Origin: Liolophura sinensis
Lineage: Eukaryota; Mollusca; Polyplacophora; Chitonida; Chitonidae
Length of the DNA stretch: 64,000 bases
Direction: 5' to 3'
Assembly (NCBI RefSeq): GCF_032854445.1
Contig: NC_088298.1
Location: 8,731,504 to 8,795,503 of the forward strand
Part shown: positions 51,301-63,300 of the stretch, piece after piece
Layout: each line of letters starts with the position of its first letter
How positions within the stretch are numbered: the stretch's first letter is position 1
Translations under genes and position numbers: made by a program
Notes under the pieces: generated by a model
The model's database searches: none
What the model was told of the DNA's origin: nothing
Seen by the model: only the letters and a program-made list of their open reading frames with translations

Positions 51301-54300
51301 GCAGAAATACCCTGGGGGGCAGGGTGTTCTCACAGAGGCTGGGTCACCTTCTGTGACTAGCTCAGGCAGACAGTAGTAGCCTGGGTAGAGAGAGGATGGC
51401 ATGGTTGAATATCGCGAATAGATGATCAATGGCCAGTCGATGCGGAGGATCAGATAAACATTAGGAAAACAACAGCATGCATCCAGTTAGGAAAGAACAA
51501 ATTTATTTAGAGTTTACAAGCGAGCTGACAATAATAAAAAAAATTTTTAAACCAAAACAGACAACTGTACAGCCACCTTTTTATTTTTTCCAATGCTGAT
51601 GTTTTTGTCATTTCCCTGTTTTCTTCTTTTAACCTTTCGTATCATGTAAATACAACTTAGACTGGAAAAAAATGTCGGAACAGTCCAAAAGTATGTGACT
51701 TTTTTTTTTTTTCCATTTTTACACTTTCCTCCGACACTAGCAAAAAATTCATCCTGCTCGTAAAACAAAACTTGTAATTGGTGTGGCCTTATGCAGATTC
51801 TGAGGTAATGAACACATGGCATTTTATGAGTTCCTGGAATTCAAACACACTGAATGCTGTACAAAAGTGATTTTACAACAAATTAGCTCCTGAAGTGTCC
51901 AAAAATTTGATAATGAAACCAAAAATGACAAACAATTATTTCCTCCATACAATGTACAGCTTAGACCCCACATGCCTACTTTCCAGAAAAGCTTGCAAAC
52001 TTCATGAATGTAATCAGGGGAGATAACTCTTACCTTCCGGGCATAACGTGCATGTCACAGCCCCATGGTAATCTGTGTACGTTCCTACTAAACAGTCCTG
52101 AGGAACAGCGCTACCTAGTGGGCAATGTTTTCCCAAGGGGCAGATAATTTCTGTCTCAACACTCGACCCTTCAGGGCAGTAATATCCTGTGATCAAAAAA
52201 CAAAACAAAAGTCTCATTTTACAAAAAAATTTTGGCAAAATGTTTAAACAAATACGCAAACATTTTATTTTCTATATATAATAGTAACACAGAAAAGTTT
52301 CAGTGCACATACTGAATTCAGTTAATTGCAATAACAATAACCTTTCAAATTGTTACGTGAATCAGTTCTTCAAATAGTGCTGACATGAACAAAAATCAAA
52401 AAAAGAGGAATAGCTCTGTAAATTCTACTCTGTTTAAATGCGGCACATTTTCTTCTGGTTCCTGCTCTGGTGGCAGAAGGAAAACATAAATAAATTTGAA
52501 GTAAACCCTGCGTGAAGCAGTTCTGTATGTATGTATGTACACTTGGGGTTTACACAGTACTAAACAATTTTTCAGTCATACGATGACAAGAAGTCAATAG
52601 GGGTGTGTGCATGTGCTGTATCTTCTTGTGGCAGGACGGGTGCATGACTGCCAAAGTGCTACCGCCAATGACGTATCATGCCGAAGACACCAGACATGAC
52701 ACCCCACCCAGTCACATTATACTGACACCAGAGCTCTCACCTCTCAATGCTGAGTGCCAAACGAGGCAGCAGGAAGGCATAGCAGTTCTGTAGATATCCT
52801 GTTAATGCCAAGAAGTTTATGGACATGAAGACGGACGAACAACATCATACCATCGGAGGCCCCCTAATACAGGCAAACAAATGGGCAACATTACCACAGG
52901 GCAACATTGCCACAGGGCAACATTACAACAGGGCAACATCACAACAGGGCAACATTACAACAGGCCAACATTACAACAGGCCAACATAGCTCACTGTCTT
53001 TATTAGGACTTCTTGCATACCTTCTCTACACGGTCCTGTGACATTGATGAGGGCATAACCATTACAGAAGTAGCCCGGTGTACAAGGGCGACACTCTGAC
53101 ACCACAGCCAATCCCTGACGATCGGAGAACGTGCCGTTAGGACAGGGGGCGGGGTCTTGGGTGGCAGGTCCGCAGAAATAACCCTGGGTACAGATGATCT
53201 GATTTGGTGAAGAGGATCCCGGTGGACAGAAGTAACCCTCAAGGCAAGGTCCAACTGATGTTGTTAATCCTGCGACAGATAATATTCTCTTATAAGCCCT
53301 AAATAAGCAATGTGATGGAATTCATCCAGGGTTTTTTTAACAGAATCGAGACAACAAATCTGGTGTGAACTGAGCTGATTTAATTGTGGTTGTTAAACAT
53401 CATACTCTAGAATTTTTGACTCATCTGATAGTGGTCAGTATCAAGGGTGGTGGAAAACGGAATGCCTAGTATAAACCACTGACCTCTGGCAAGTTACTAA
53501 CAACCTTTCCCACAAGTGACTTACAGATACATGTACACATATCCACGTCATATGGATGGAAGAGAATTACTGTAAATCTTTGACCTTTTTTGACCTCTAA
53601 AGCACTTTTTTCCAGTAGAATTTATGCATACAACTATGATGAAAATGATGCCACAAATGATAGGTTTGCATCACAAAAGATATTAAAAAAAAATTATGCA
53701 TACTATTTCTTTACACCCCACAGTTAAAAATGTTGGTCGCAGTGGTGGTTGCAAAAGGTCAAACAATTAGAGTCTTCCACTAATGAATACAAGAGTGGTC
53801 TTAAACAAACGGAAGATTTTGCGCAAATGGCTTAACATGCAACCACTTACTGCCCCACTAAAATGAAAGCTGGGGAAGCAAAAGATTCCACACTGCGGCA
53901 AAGTATGATGACCACTCACCCGTCTCGTTACAGAAGTAGCCACCAGTACAGTTATTACACTGGCCCTCAGAGTGAAGCCCCGGGGTGGGGCTGAAGGTGC
54001 CCAGGGGACAGGGCACGGGATCTGATGTCTGCTCTGGACAGAAGCTTCCAGCAGGACACACGTCAGCATTAACACCTGAAGGGAGGGTACATATAAGATA
54101 TAGCAGTTTTTCTTCTCCTTACTAATTACTTCGGCTCACCTGAAGTTTGGCATGCAAAAATGAACTTTCAGCAGGATAGATGTCTTACTTTTGATGCCAA
54201 CACTCAAGTTTATCTCACGACAAAATTAATTACATTAATTAAACAAAAAATTCTTAAGTTCCCCATAAAATAGACGAATCAAGCAGAATAGAATAAAATG

Positions 54301-57300
54301 TGTCACCTGAAATATGGTTATCTTTAGGTTGAAATAGAGTGAATTTAAATTTACTTTTTAACAGTAAATCTCAATTTAGTATTTTGAACAGAGATTCTGA
54401 AGGCAAAATACGGCAACACACGACAGCTGAAAACTACATGTATATGTAACTGTCACTTTTCCAGGTCTGATTTATTGTGTCCCATACGTAAAGAAACGTA
54501 AAAGAAATAGTTTTTTCAGTTACGTGATTACAACAACAAACTGTTCCAGAGCAAACTGACATTGCCGCTCTAGAGCACGGCCAGGTCTACATGTTCTGCC
54601 ATATCTATTCATCTGATTGCTGTTTTACACTGTACTCAAGAATATTGCGTTTATACGCCTGTGGCCAGCATTATGGTTGGAGGAAACTGGGCAGAGCCTG
54701 CTGGAAACCCAGGACCATCCGCAAGTTGCTGGCAGACCTTCCCATGTACGGCTGGAGAACAAGTCAACATGAGCTGGACTTGAACTCACCACAACCGCAT
54801 TGGTGAGAGGATCCTGGGTCATTACACTGCGCTAGTGCACTAACCAACTGAGCCATGGAGGCCCCAGGCCAGGTCTACATGTTCTGGCATAACTCTTTGC
54901 ATGGCAGTATTGCGTTTATATAAAACTACGCACAGAATATTTCCGAGATCAATCTAAACCCTCAGAATCAGGCAAACACCATCTACAAACTCCTATGGTA
55001 AGCACCCTACTTACCTAAGTTAGGGGTAGTGGCATCGGCCCCCTCCCTGCAGAAGTACCCTGGGGAGCAAGGGCTGAGGGGGTAAGACAGCCCCACGGAG
55101 TCACAGGCCATCCCACCCACACACGGGCTGCAGTCTGATTCCATGCCCACACCTGAAGGTGGAAAACCAGATTTAATGACTGATTGATTGATTGATCTGT
55201 GTTAATTAGTATTTGCTAATATTTAAGGGGGTGGGGGGGGGACAAATTCCTGGGTGGAGAAAACTTGACACATATACACTGTTGTGGCTATGCTCCAGAG
55301 AAGACAGTCGTTAAACCAGATTAACTGAGTGACAGACTGATCCAGATTGACTGATTGGTGCTTGAACACCATACTCAATAATAATTGGTTGAAAAACAGC
55401 AAAGACTTTCATGGATGGAGGTAACCAGACACCTCAAATATCTCATAATTTTACTCCTCAGATTGATTGAGTGATTGATGGGTGCCAAAACACCACACTC
55501 AGTGGATTTATTTACTTATTTATTTAATATGATTGGTGTTTCACATCGTACTTCAGAACATTTCACTTATACGATGGCTGCCAGCATTATGGTGGGAGGC
55601 AACCAGACAGAGCCCAGGAAAAAACACATCACCATCAACAGTCTCACACAGGAAACTATATTTAACAGTAGGTCACCGACACCAAACTGACCTGTTCTGT
55701 TGTTAAAGGTTCCACGTGGACACGGATACTCCTCTGCAAAGCAGGTTCCATTAGGGCAGTAGAAACCTTCAGGGCAGATGGACTGTCCAAAACTGACCAC
55801 TGGTCCAAATGTGGCATTACAGTAGAACCCAGCTGGACACAAGAGACAGGCAGACTGACCTGTCAGTTCCTGAAGTGGGAAAGCACTTACCTATAACAAC
55901 TGTTAACACAATAGACGTTGTCATTTTATGGGCTTTAAGCTATAGGCCAAGGGTACTTGGGTTCTGAATTGGATTTCCACCAATGAGGTCCCAAGTTCAA
56001 ATCCGGCTCTTGCTGGCTCTTCAGAGGTTTTACATGACAGGTTTGTGAAGTGTCCAGCTAATGATTTCATTACTAACCTAGCCTGTTGTTACATGATTTG
56101 AGAGCAGCATAATTAATAGGTCACAAATACATAAATAAGTACATAAATAGATCACAAATAAATAAATAAATACATCTGAGTCACACGCATGTTGGAGGTA
56201 TAAGTCTGAAATTTTTAAGTCTTGCACATTAGCAAATATGTCAAAATCTTTAAAGGGAAAGGACCATTTAAAACAAAGCTATCACGTTTTGGTAATTTCC
56301 TTTAAGACTCACCTGGTATTTTCCTGTATGACTCCCCTGATATTTTCCTGTAAGACTTGGCATTTTCCTTAAAGACTCCCCTGGTATTTTCCTTAAAGAC
56401 TCCCCTGGTATTTTCCTTAAAGACTCCCTTGGCATTTCCCCTTATCACTCACCTGGTACTTTCCTTTAACACTCAACTAGTATTTTCCATAAAAACCTAT
56501 TTGGTCTTCTGCTTCAAAGCTCACCTGGTATTGTCCTGATGGGCAGGGCTCTGGTTCACCCATCCCCCCAACACAAAAGTGACCTTCAGGGCAGGAGAAG
56601 TTAGCAGGAGTGGCTGAGGTTTGACCCACGGGGCAGTAGTAGCCAGGGTCACAGTTCCCTGTGGACAAGGGGAGGCCTTCAGCTCCGCAGTAACGCCCTT
56701 AGAGGGAAAAACAGAGGGTGAAAATATGCTCATTCAGACAATTTATATGCTAAAATAAAGCATGCAAAATTCAAAACCTTTCTTAAATCAAAATAGAGCA
56801 ATATTTAGAGCAGTTATCGCACAAAAACATGCAATGACCCATGGGTGCGTTAGATTCGGCAGCTCAGGTGACAGAGCACCAATAGAACAGCAGAAGTAGG
56901 CCACTCGAGTTGCCCAACTGGCTCAGGTGTATACAGGCGGTTTAGCAGTAGAGAACTGAGAGCAAGACGAAATGATGTACCATGTTTGATATGTTTCACC
57001 AGTGCATTTGCGTAACAAGTCAATGGGTTTGTGGCAAGATCTCATCACTAAGGGGTACAGGGATACAGGATCAATTTTTATTGGCTGGTGTCAATAGATA
57101 GGCAAGTCCAGGATACGCTCGCCTATGCTGAATTTTAGGTTTGGAAGATTTATTCAAATGTGACCAAGGCTGCAGGGTTTAACCTAGGAAATCCTATCTC
57201 CGCTGTTAGCCTATCAGCGTCAATTCTGGATCCCTTTAAAGGCAAAGACCAGTATAAATCAGATGAAAGACGATTAAAAACTGTCCATGAAAATAGTTGC

Positions 57301-60300
57301 ATTTTTTTTTTCATTCATAGGTTTACATGTATAAGCATTATGAATGATGAAATGTTCCTAAATACAGTCGGTATGGCTCATCAAGCCCACTATAGTTTTC
57401 AAATATTTGAATGCCTTTTAACACTCTTAAAAAATAAATGAAAGTATTTTTACGCACAGTTTTCAGTTGTCTGTAAGATGAACCTTACATCATATTTTAG
57501 CTTTCTTTAACTTTAAGAGACAATATAATCATTTAAATGCATGCAAATAACTGTACACAACAGTGCAGGGACTGACCTGCAGGACAGATTTTGCAAGATG
57601 ACTGGGCACTGTTTCTCTTGGTGTCCAGATAGTACCCAATAGGGCATGGAGTTGGACTGTCGCTCCCAACTGGGCAGTAGTGACCTTTAGGGCACTCGTC
57701 CCCTGTCACACCATCAAAAGGGCTGTGGTAGGTGGCATTCTGGGTACAGTAGTAACCTGAAATCACCAAGAAATATTTAATAGGTAATGGTACGATTTAG
57801 GTCAACATACAATCAAACTTTTCCACTTTAGAAACATGCAGACATCACCTACGTCAGAATTCTGCATCTCGAACAATCCCTTTAGAACACCATGTCACTG
57901 CATGTCCTGTTACAACAGCATTCAGGTTAAAGAAAAAAATTACTGCCTACATTTAACAGAAATACTGAGCAGGTGTCTTCAATTCAGCAGTTCCAGTGAC
58001 ACGAGAACCAACACATTTCCCTTTATTTACATGTATATGATTGGTATTTACATGTATTTGATTGGTATTTACATGTATATGATTGGTACTTACATGTATC
58101 TGATTGGTACTTACATGTATTTGATTGGTACTTACTTAAGGAGAATATTCAAACAAATTTAATATTTCATATATGCACATCAAGTGGTCTTCAATTAGCG
58201 TTAGACTGTACACAGCCAGACACACAAACGTTTACAAAGTCAATGTCCATAGTTGGGTTTGAACCCCTGTCCCTTTAAGGCCTTTTTTTTCCTATCGACT
58301 GCAAGGCAAAGCTCCTTTAGCCCCTAGACCCGGGCAGCTCACTACCATTTCATGTCCCATTCATCCCTCCACCCACCTCTTCATTCTTCCCCACTCCTCT
58401 CTTTTGCTGTTCTTACCTTGTGAGCAGTATCCCGTGGGGTCGGGGAGCCGATCCCTGTCACAGTACATTCCCCCTGTGCAGGGAATGGGGCCCGGGCTAC
58501 CTAAGGGGCAGTACTGACCAGCGAGGCACTTACCCCCCTGGGTGGGGTCAGTCGGCATAGATTGGACAGCTCCACCCAGGCAATACCAACCCTCACTGAG
58601 TAAAGCAGAAACACATATGATTAATTGAATTTTGTTTTAAATATTTTTGGTGACATACTTATGACTAGGTGTGAAAAAATTAAACACCTCCATGAATTTT
58701 TCCAAAGCAATATATAATACTAGCAATCAATTTAATGATCATGCTGGCTTCCTCTCTAGCTGTTACGTGAGCAGGTCTGCCTGCAAGCTGCGGATTGTCA
58801 TGGGTTTCCCCTGGGCTCTGCCCGGTTTCTTCACACCATAATGCTGGTCGCCATCATATAAGTGAAATATTCTTGAGTACGGCGTAAAACACCAATCAAA
58901 TAAATAAATAAATCAGGTAAATGACCTAAAAGTAATTCACCTACGACAGAAGGCCGATTCTACATCAGCTGGTTTCTGAAATTTAACTCTTGAAACCTTG
59001 AACAAATTTTAGCTGTCGCCTTCTATTTTACGTCCTTGTAGACTGTGTAAAAAGAAACAAAACTTTGTCAATTTCCACAAGCTTACCTGCAGTTGGCAGT
59101 AGGGGAAGGTAACCCTTGCGTCAGGCAGTACATTCCTGCAGTGCACGGCAAACAAGACGTCTGGTTGCTTTGTCCCTCAGCAGGGTTGAATGTTCCCGTT
59201 GGGCAGGGGTTTGTGTAGGGCCCTGGGGTACTCAGAGGGCAGTAATGCCCCAGGGGGCAGGGCTTGTCAGAGTAGTCCGTGGAGTTAGCAGTACAGTAGT
59301 ACCCTGTGATTAAAACACCAATGCTTTTCTCACATATTCAAGAATTTTTGACTCATACAATTGTGAAAGTTTGATTCATTTCTAATCACCAAAGACTTAA
59401 GTGTTGACATCAAAAATTTCTCTTTATATGTGCTTCTGGAACTGCTTTTTTAGATACCAAACTTTAGGTGAAATAGAGCACAATTTGGTAAATATAATAC
59501 ATTTTTAGGTTCACCCATAACGTAACACAAAATGGTGTTATGTATCGAAAAATCTCAAAAACCTCTTAATACACTTCAAATACTTTTAATGATTTCCAGG
59601 ACCAGCAGGAACACCTGGCAAAGAGCACCTGTTATTACCTGAGATAGCAGAACATACCTGGTGGGCAAGTTTTACAGGTGGGTTTCCCTTCCTCATCCTG
59701 GTACATGCCCGGAGCACAGCCTTCAGGTAAGGTACTTCCAACAGGGCACATGTAACCCCGGGGACAGATGTCACCAAAACCTAGCACAACAAACATTACA
59801 CCAGAAAATACAACAAATAATATGTACTTGTCATCTTTGCAAACTGCTTGGTAATCAACTGATTCCGTTGTTTGATGGCTTCCTCTCTGGCCGTACGTGG
59901 GAAGGTCTGCATGCAACTTGCCGATGGTCATGGGTTTCCCCTGGGCTCTGCCCGGTTTCCTCCCACCATAATGCTGACCACCGTGGTATAAGTGAAATAT
60001 TCCTGAGAACCACGTAAAATACCAATCAAATAAATAAATCAAACCTGTTGTTTAATTCATTATATCTTCTGTTTGATTGGTATTTTATGCTGTATGTAAA
60101 GAGCGTTTCACATTTACAACAGTGGCCAGCATTATGGTGGGAGGAAGCCGAGCAGAGTCCGTGGGAAACCCACCGCCATCCGCAGGGTTTTGACAGGCCT
60201 TTCCAAGATTAAGCCATGCAGCTTGAGCTGGACTTGAACTCACAGTAACCGCACTGATGATAGGCTTGGGAATCAGTTTGTAGCACTAGCATGCTAACCA

Positions 60301-63300
60301 CTAAGCCATGGGGGTTTCTCAACTGATTCCGAGCCAATAGGAAGAACTACATCCTTCTACATCAAACCTTAATCATCAAGCAACCTGAACCCAAGCCTGA
60401 TCACCACTTTTTATGTGACTTATTTATCTATTTATTTATTTACTTGGGTGTGTGAATAATTTGCCTTAATGTGGCAGTAAAAATAGGTGACAAACATACT
60501 GTGTAGTGCATTCTAGTCAAATGTGCAATTCAGAAATGGAAAGGTCATTGTGCCACAAAACATACTCTGCTGTACTTAAGCCCCTCCCACTCACCTGTGT
60601 GACCTCCAATCAACGGGCATGATGGAGCATACGAGCTATTGGTGGCAGCATTGTTCGGGTTTGGGCGATCTACGCCGGATTCACAGTAGTACCCCGCAGA
60701 ACATGGCCCCGTGACGGAGGTGGCACCCTCTAGTGAGCAGTATCGACCTCCATCACAGTCTTGACACTGTTCAACCTGAAAATAAATACCCCACTGAATT
60801 TATCTTTCCTGAAATTTTCCAAAAATCTGACCTTTTGAAAAAAAAGTATGTGTTCTTCTTCTTCGTCCAAATTATAATTTGAGAGTAAAATTAAAGACCA
60901 CATGAGAATCTGCACGGGAACAAAATTTAAGTTTATTTATTTACATATTTATTTGATTGGTGTTTTACACCATACTCAAGAGTATTTCACTTATACGACA
61001 GCAGCCAGCATTATGACTGGAGGAAACCGGGTACAGCCTGAGAGAAATCCACGACTATCCACAGGTTGCTGACAGACCTTCCCACGAACAACTGGAGAGG
61101 AAGTCAGCATACCCCTCCTAGTAAGAATCAACATTCAGATTTATTGGTTGAAATTTTTGATCTCAATGAAAAAATTCTAACTTCTGACAAGTTTGTCATT
61201 ATTTCTTATTTGGAGCTTGCAACTGTAAAGAGTTCATTCTCACTGAGTAACACAAAGTTCTTAATCAAAACAATACCAAAAATCCAGTACCAGTACCTTT
61301 TTCATCGCACGCATTTTAAAATTCTTCTTCATTCCTTCATCTTGTACAGCCTTAATACTTCAGAGATTTATGTGAAGTTTGTTGAATTTCTTATCACTAA
61401 AACTCACTGACATCAAAAGTATCAATTGTTTTAAGACCTTTGTGTGTTTCTGAAAGCGTATTTTTACAGGCCAAAATTTACATCTGAAGAGATCAATTTA
61501 TTCATTTATTTGATTGATTGTGAATTCAGAAGAATATTTCACTTATATGGTGGCGAGCAGCATTATGGAGGAGGTACACTGGCCAGAGCTCGGAAAAAAA
61601 CCCACGACCATGCACAGGTTGCTGCCAGATCTTCCCACGTACGAATTGAGATGACTGCTGACCTTGAACAGATTAGTCTGTGTGCTGTATGTGCCCTTGG
61701 GACAGGGTAACCAGTCCAAACCGGTTCCGTTAGGGCAGTAGTAACCAGCCGGGCAGTCATGGTAACCGGACTGTGGGTCGCCGGCCGTCACATTTTCAGG
61801 TAGACAGAAAAAGCTGAAACAAAAAAGATACAACAAAATATAAATAAAATTATTTAACACTTTTGGTTTGATTTTTGAAACATAAAATTACATCAAAACT
61901 ATAATATTTCCACATTATCTCTGATTTTAAGACAAAGAATTACTGAAATCCTGAAATATAATAACAAACTTTGCTAAACTTTTCAACAATAATGTATTGA
62001 AATAAAGATACAAAAAGAATACTTTGAAGATCATGTGTGATTTCTATACCAAAACTTACATATACTCAAACCAAACTAATTTGAAGCTATAGCCACTGTA
62101 ACATACATACATTTCTTTCTTTGCTTCGTGCGTAAAGTCTTGCTCAAGAATTTTTCACTTCAAGGTCAGGTTTATGGGTGAAGAAAACCAAAATACCCCG
62201 AGGAAACCAGAATACACTGAGGAAACCAGAATACCATGAGGAACCCAAATACTCCGAGGAAACCCAAATACCCTGAGGAAACCAGAATACCCTGAGGAAA
62301 CCAGAATAGCCTGTCAAAACCAGAATAGCCCAGAGAAAACCAGAATACCCCATGTAAACCAGTAATCTTCCCCAGGGGCCAATTCCACAAACCATTTCTG
62401 ACATTAAAGACAAAATTTAAATTCTCTTTACGACTTTTGGTTTTCGGTTCTAGAAGTGGAAAGTCGGCCACATTTTCAATTGTATTTCAAATTTTGACAG
62501 GTCAGAAAAGTCTTTGTGGAATGAGCTCCTGGTACCTTACAGATCCTTACAGACTTAAGATGCAGGTGAAACAGGTGACATCTGACAGTGTCTGACATTT
62601 GAAACGAGCTAGGGGGTTTAACCATCCAAACCAGACGCCCACATATAAAGATAGCAGTCTGGCACTAAACAATATCTCATGATAACGCTGTTGTCATGGT
62701 AACTCACCCGTCTGGGCAGATCTCACATTCCCACTGAGCCGTACGATTAGTGAAGAAACCCGGGGCACATGACCTGGGTTGATCTGCTCCCTCGGGACAG
62801 TGGAGGCCAATCGGGCACACGATCTGATTGCCTGTCACGGAGCCTGGATTTAACCAATCAAAACACAGATACGTGTTAATTGTAAGTTTCACAAACGTAT
62901 GGTACATCTTTTATTTTGCAGTGTACTTGTTTTTATATTTGATAGGTTGTTACAAATTTCCTCAAGACATTAAATATAAAGATGGTCAGGCTAATGCAAG
63001 CAGGAAAGAGGAGATTTCACCACAGGGGTATAAAAAGTTTGGTTGCTCACTTATTTTTATTTACTTATTTATTTATTTTATTTGTGCTTTCAGTTGCATG
63101 TACTTAATTTTCTCATAAGAATTTTCTCACGAAAATACTCTTAAGTGGCCCTAAAAGGGTTGTATTTTTCCACACATATTTCTTAAATTTAGGAAATTAA
63201 ACTTCTTCATTTTCCATAACTTTTCCAGTTTTAACATAACCTATCACATGTATTACAGGTGATCAATCAATCACTCGTGTTACCTGTAGGGCAGTAATAT

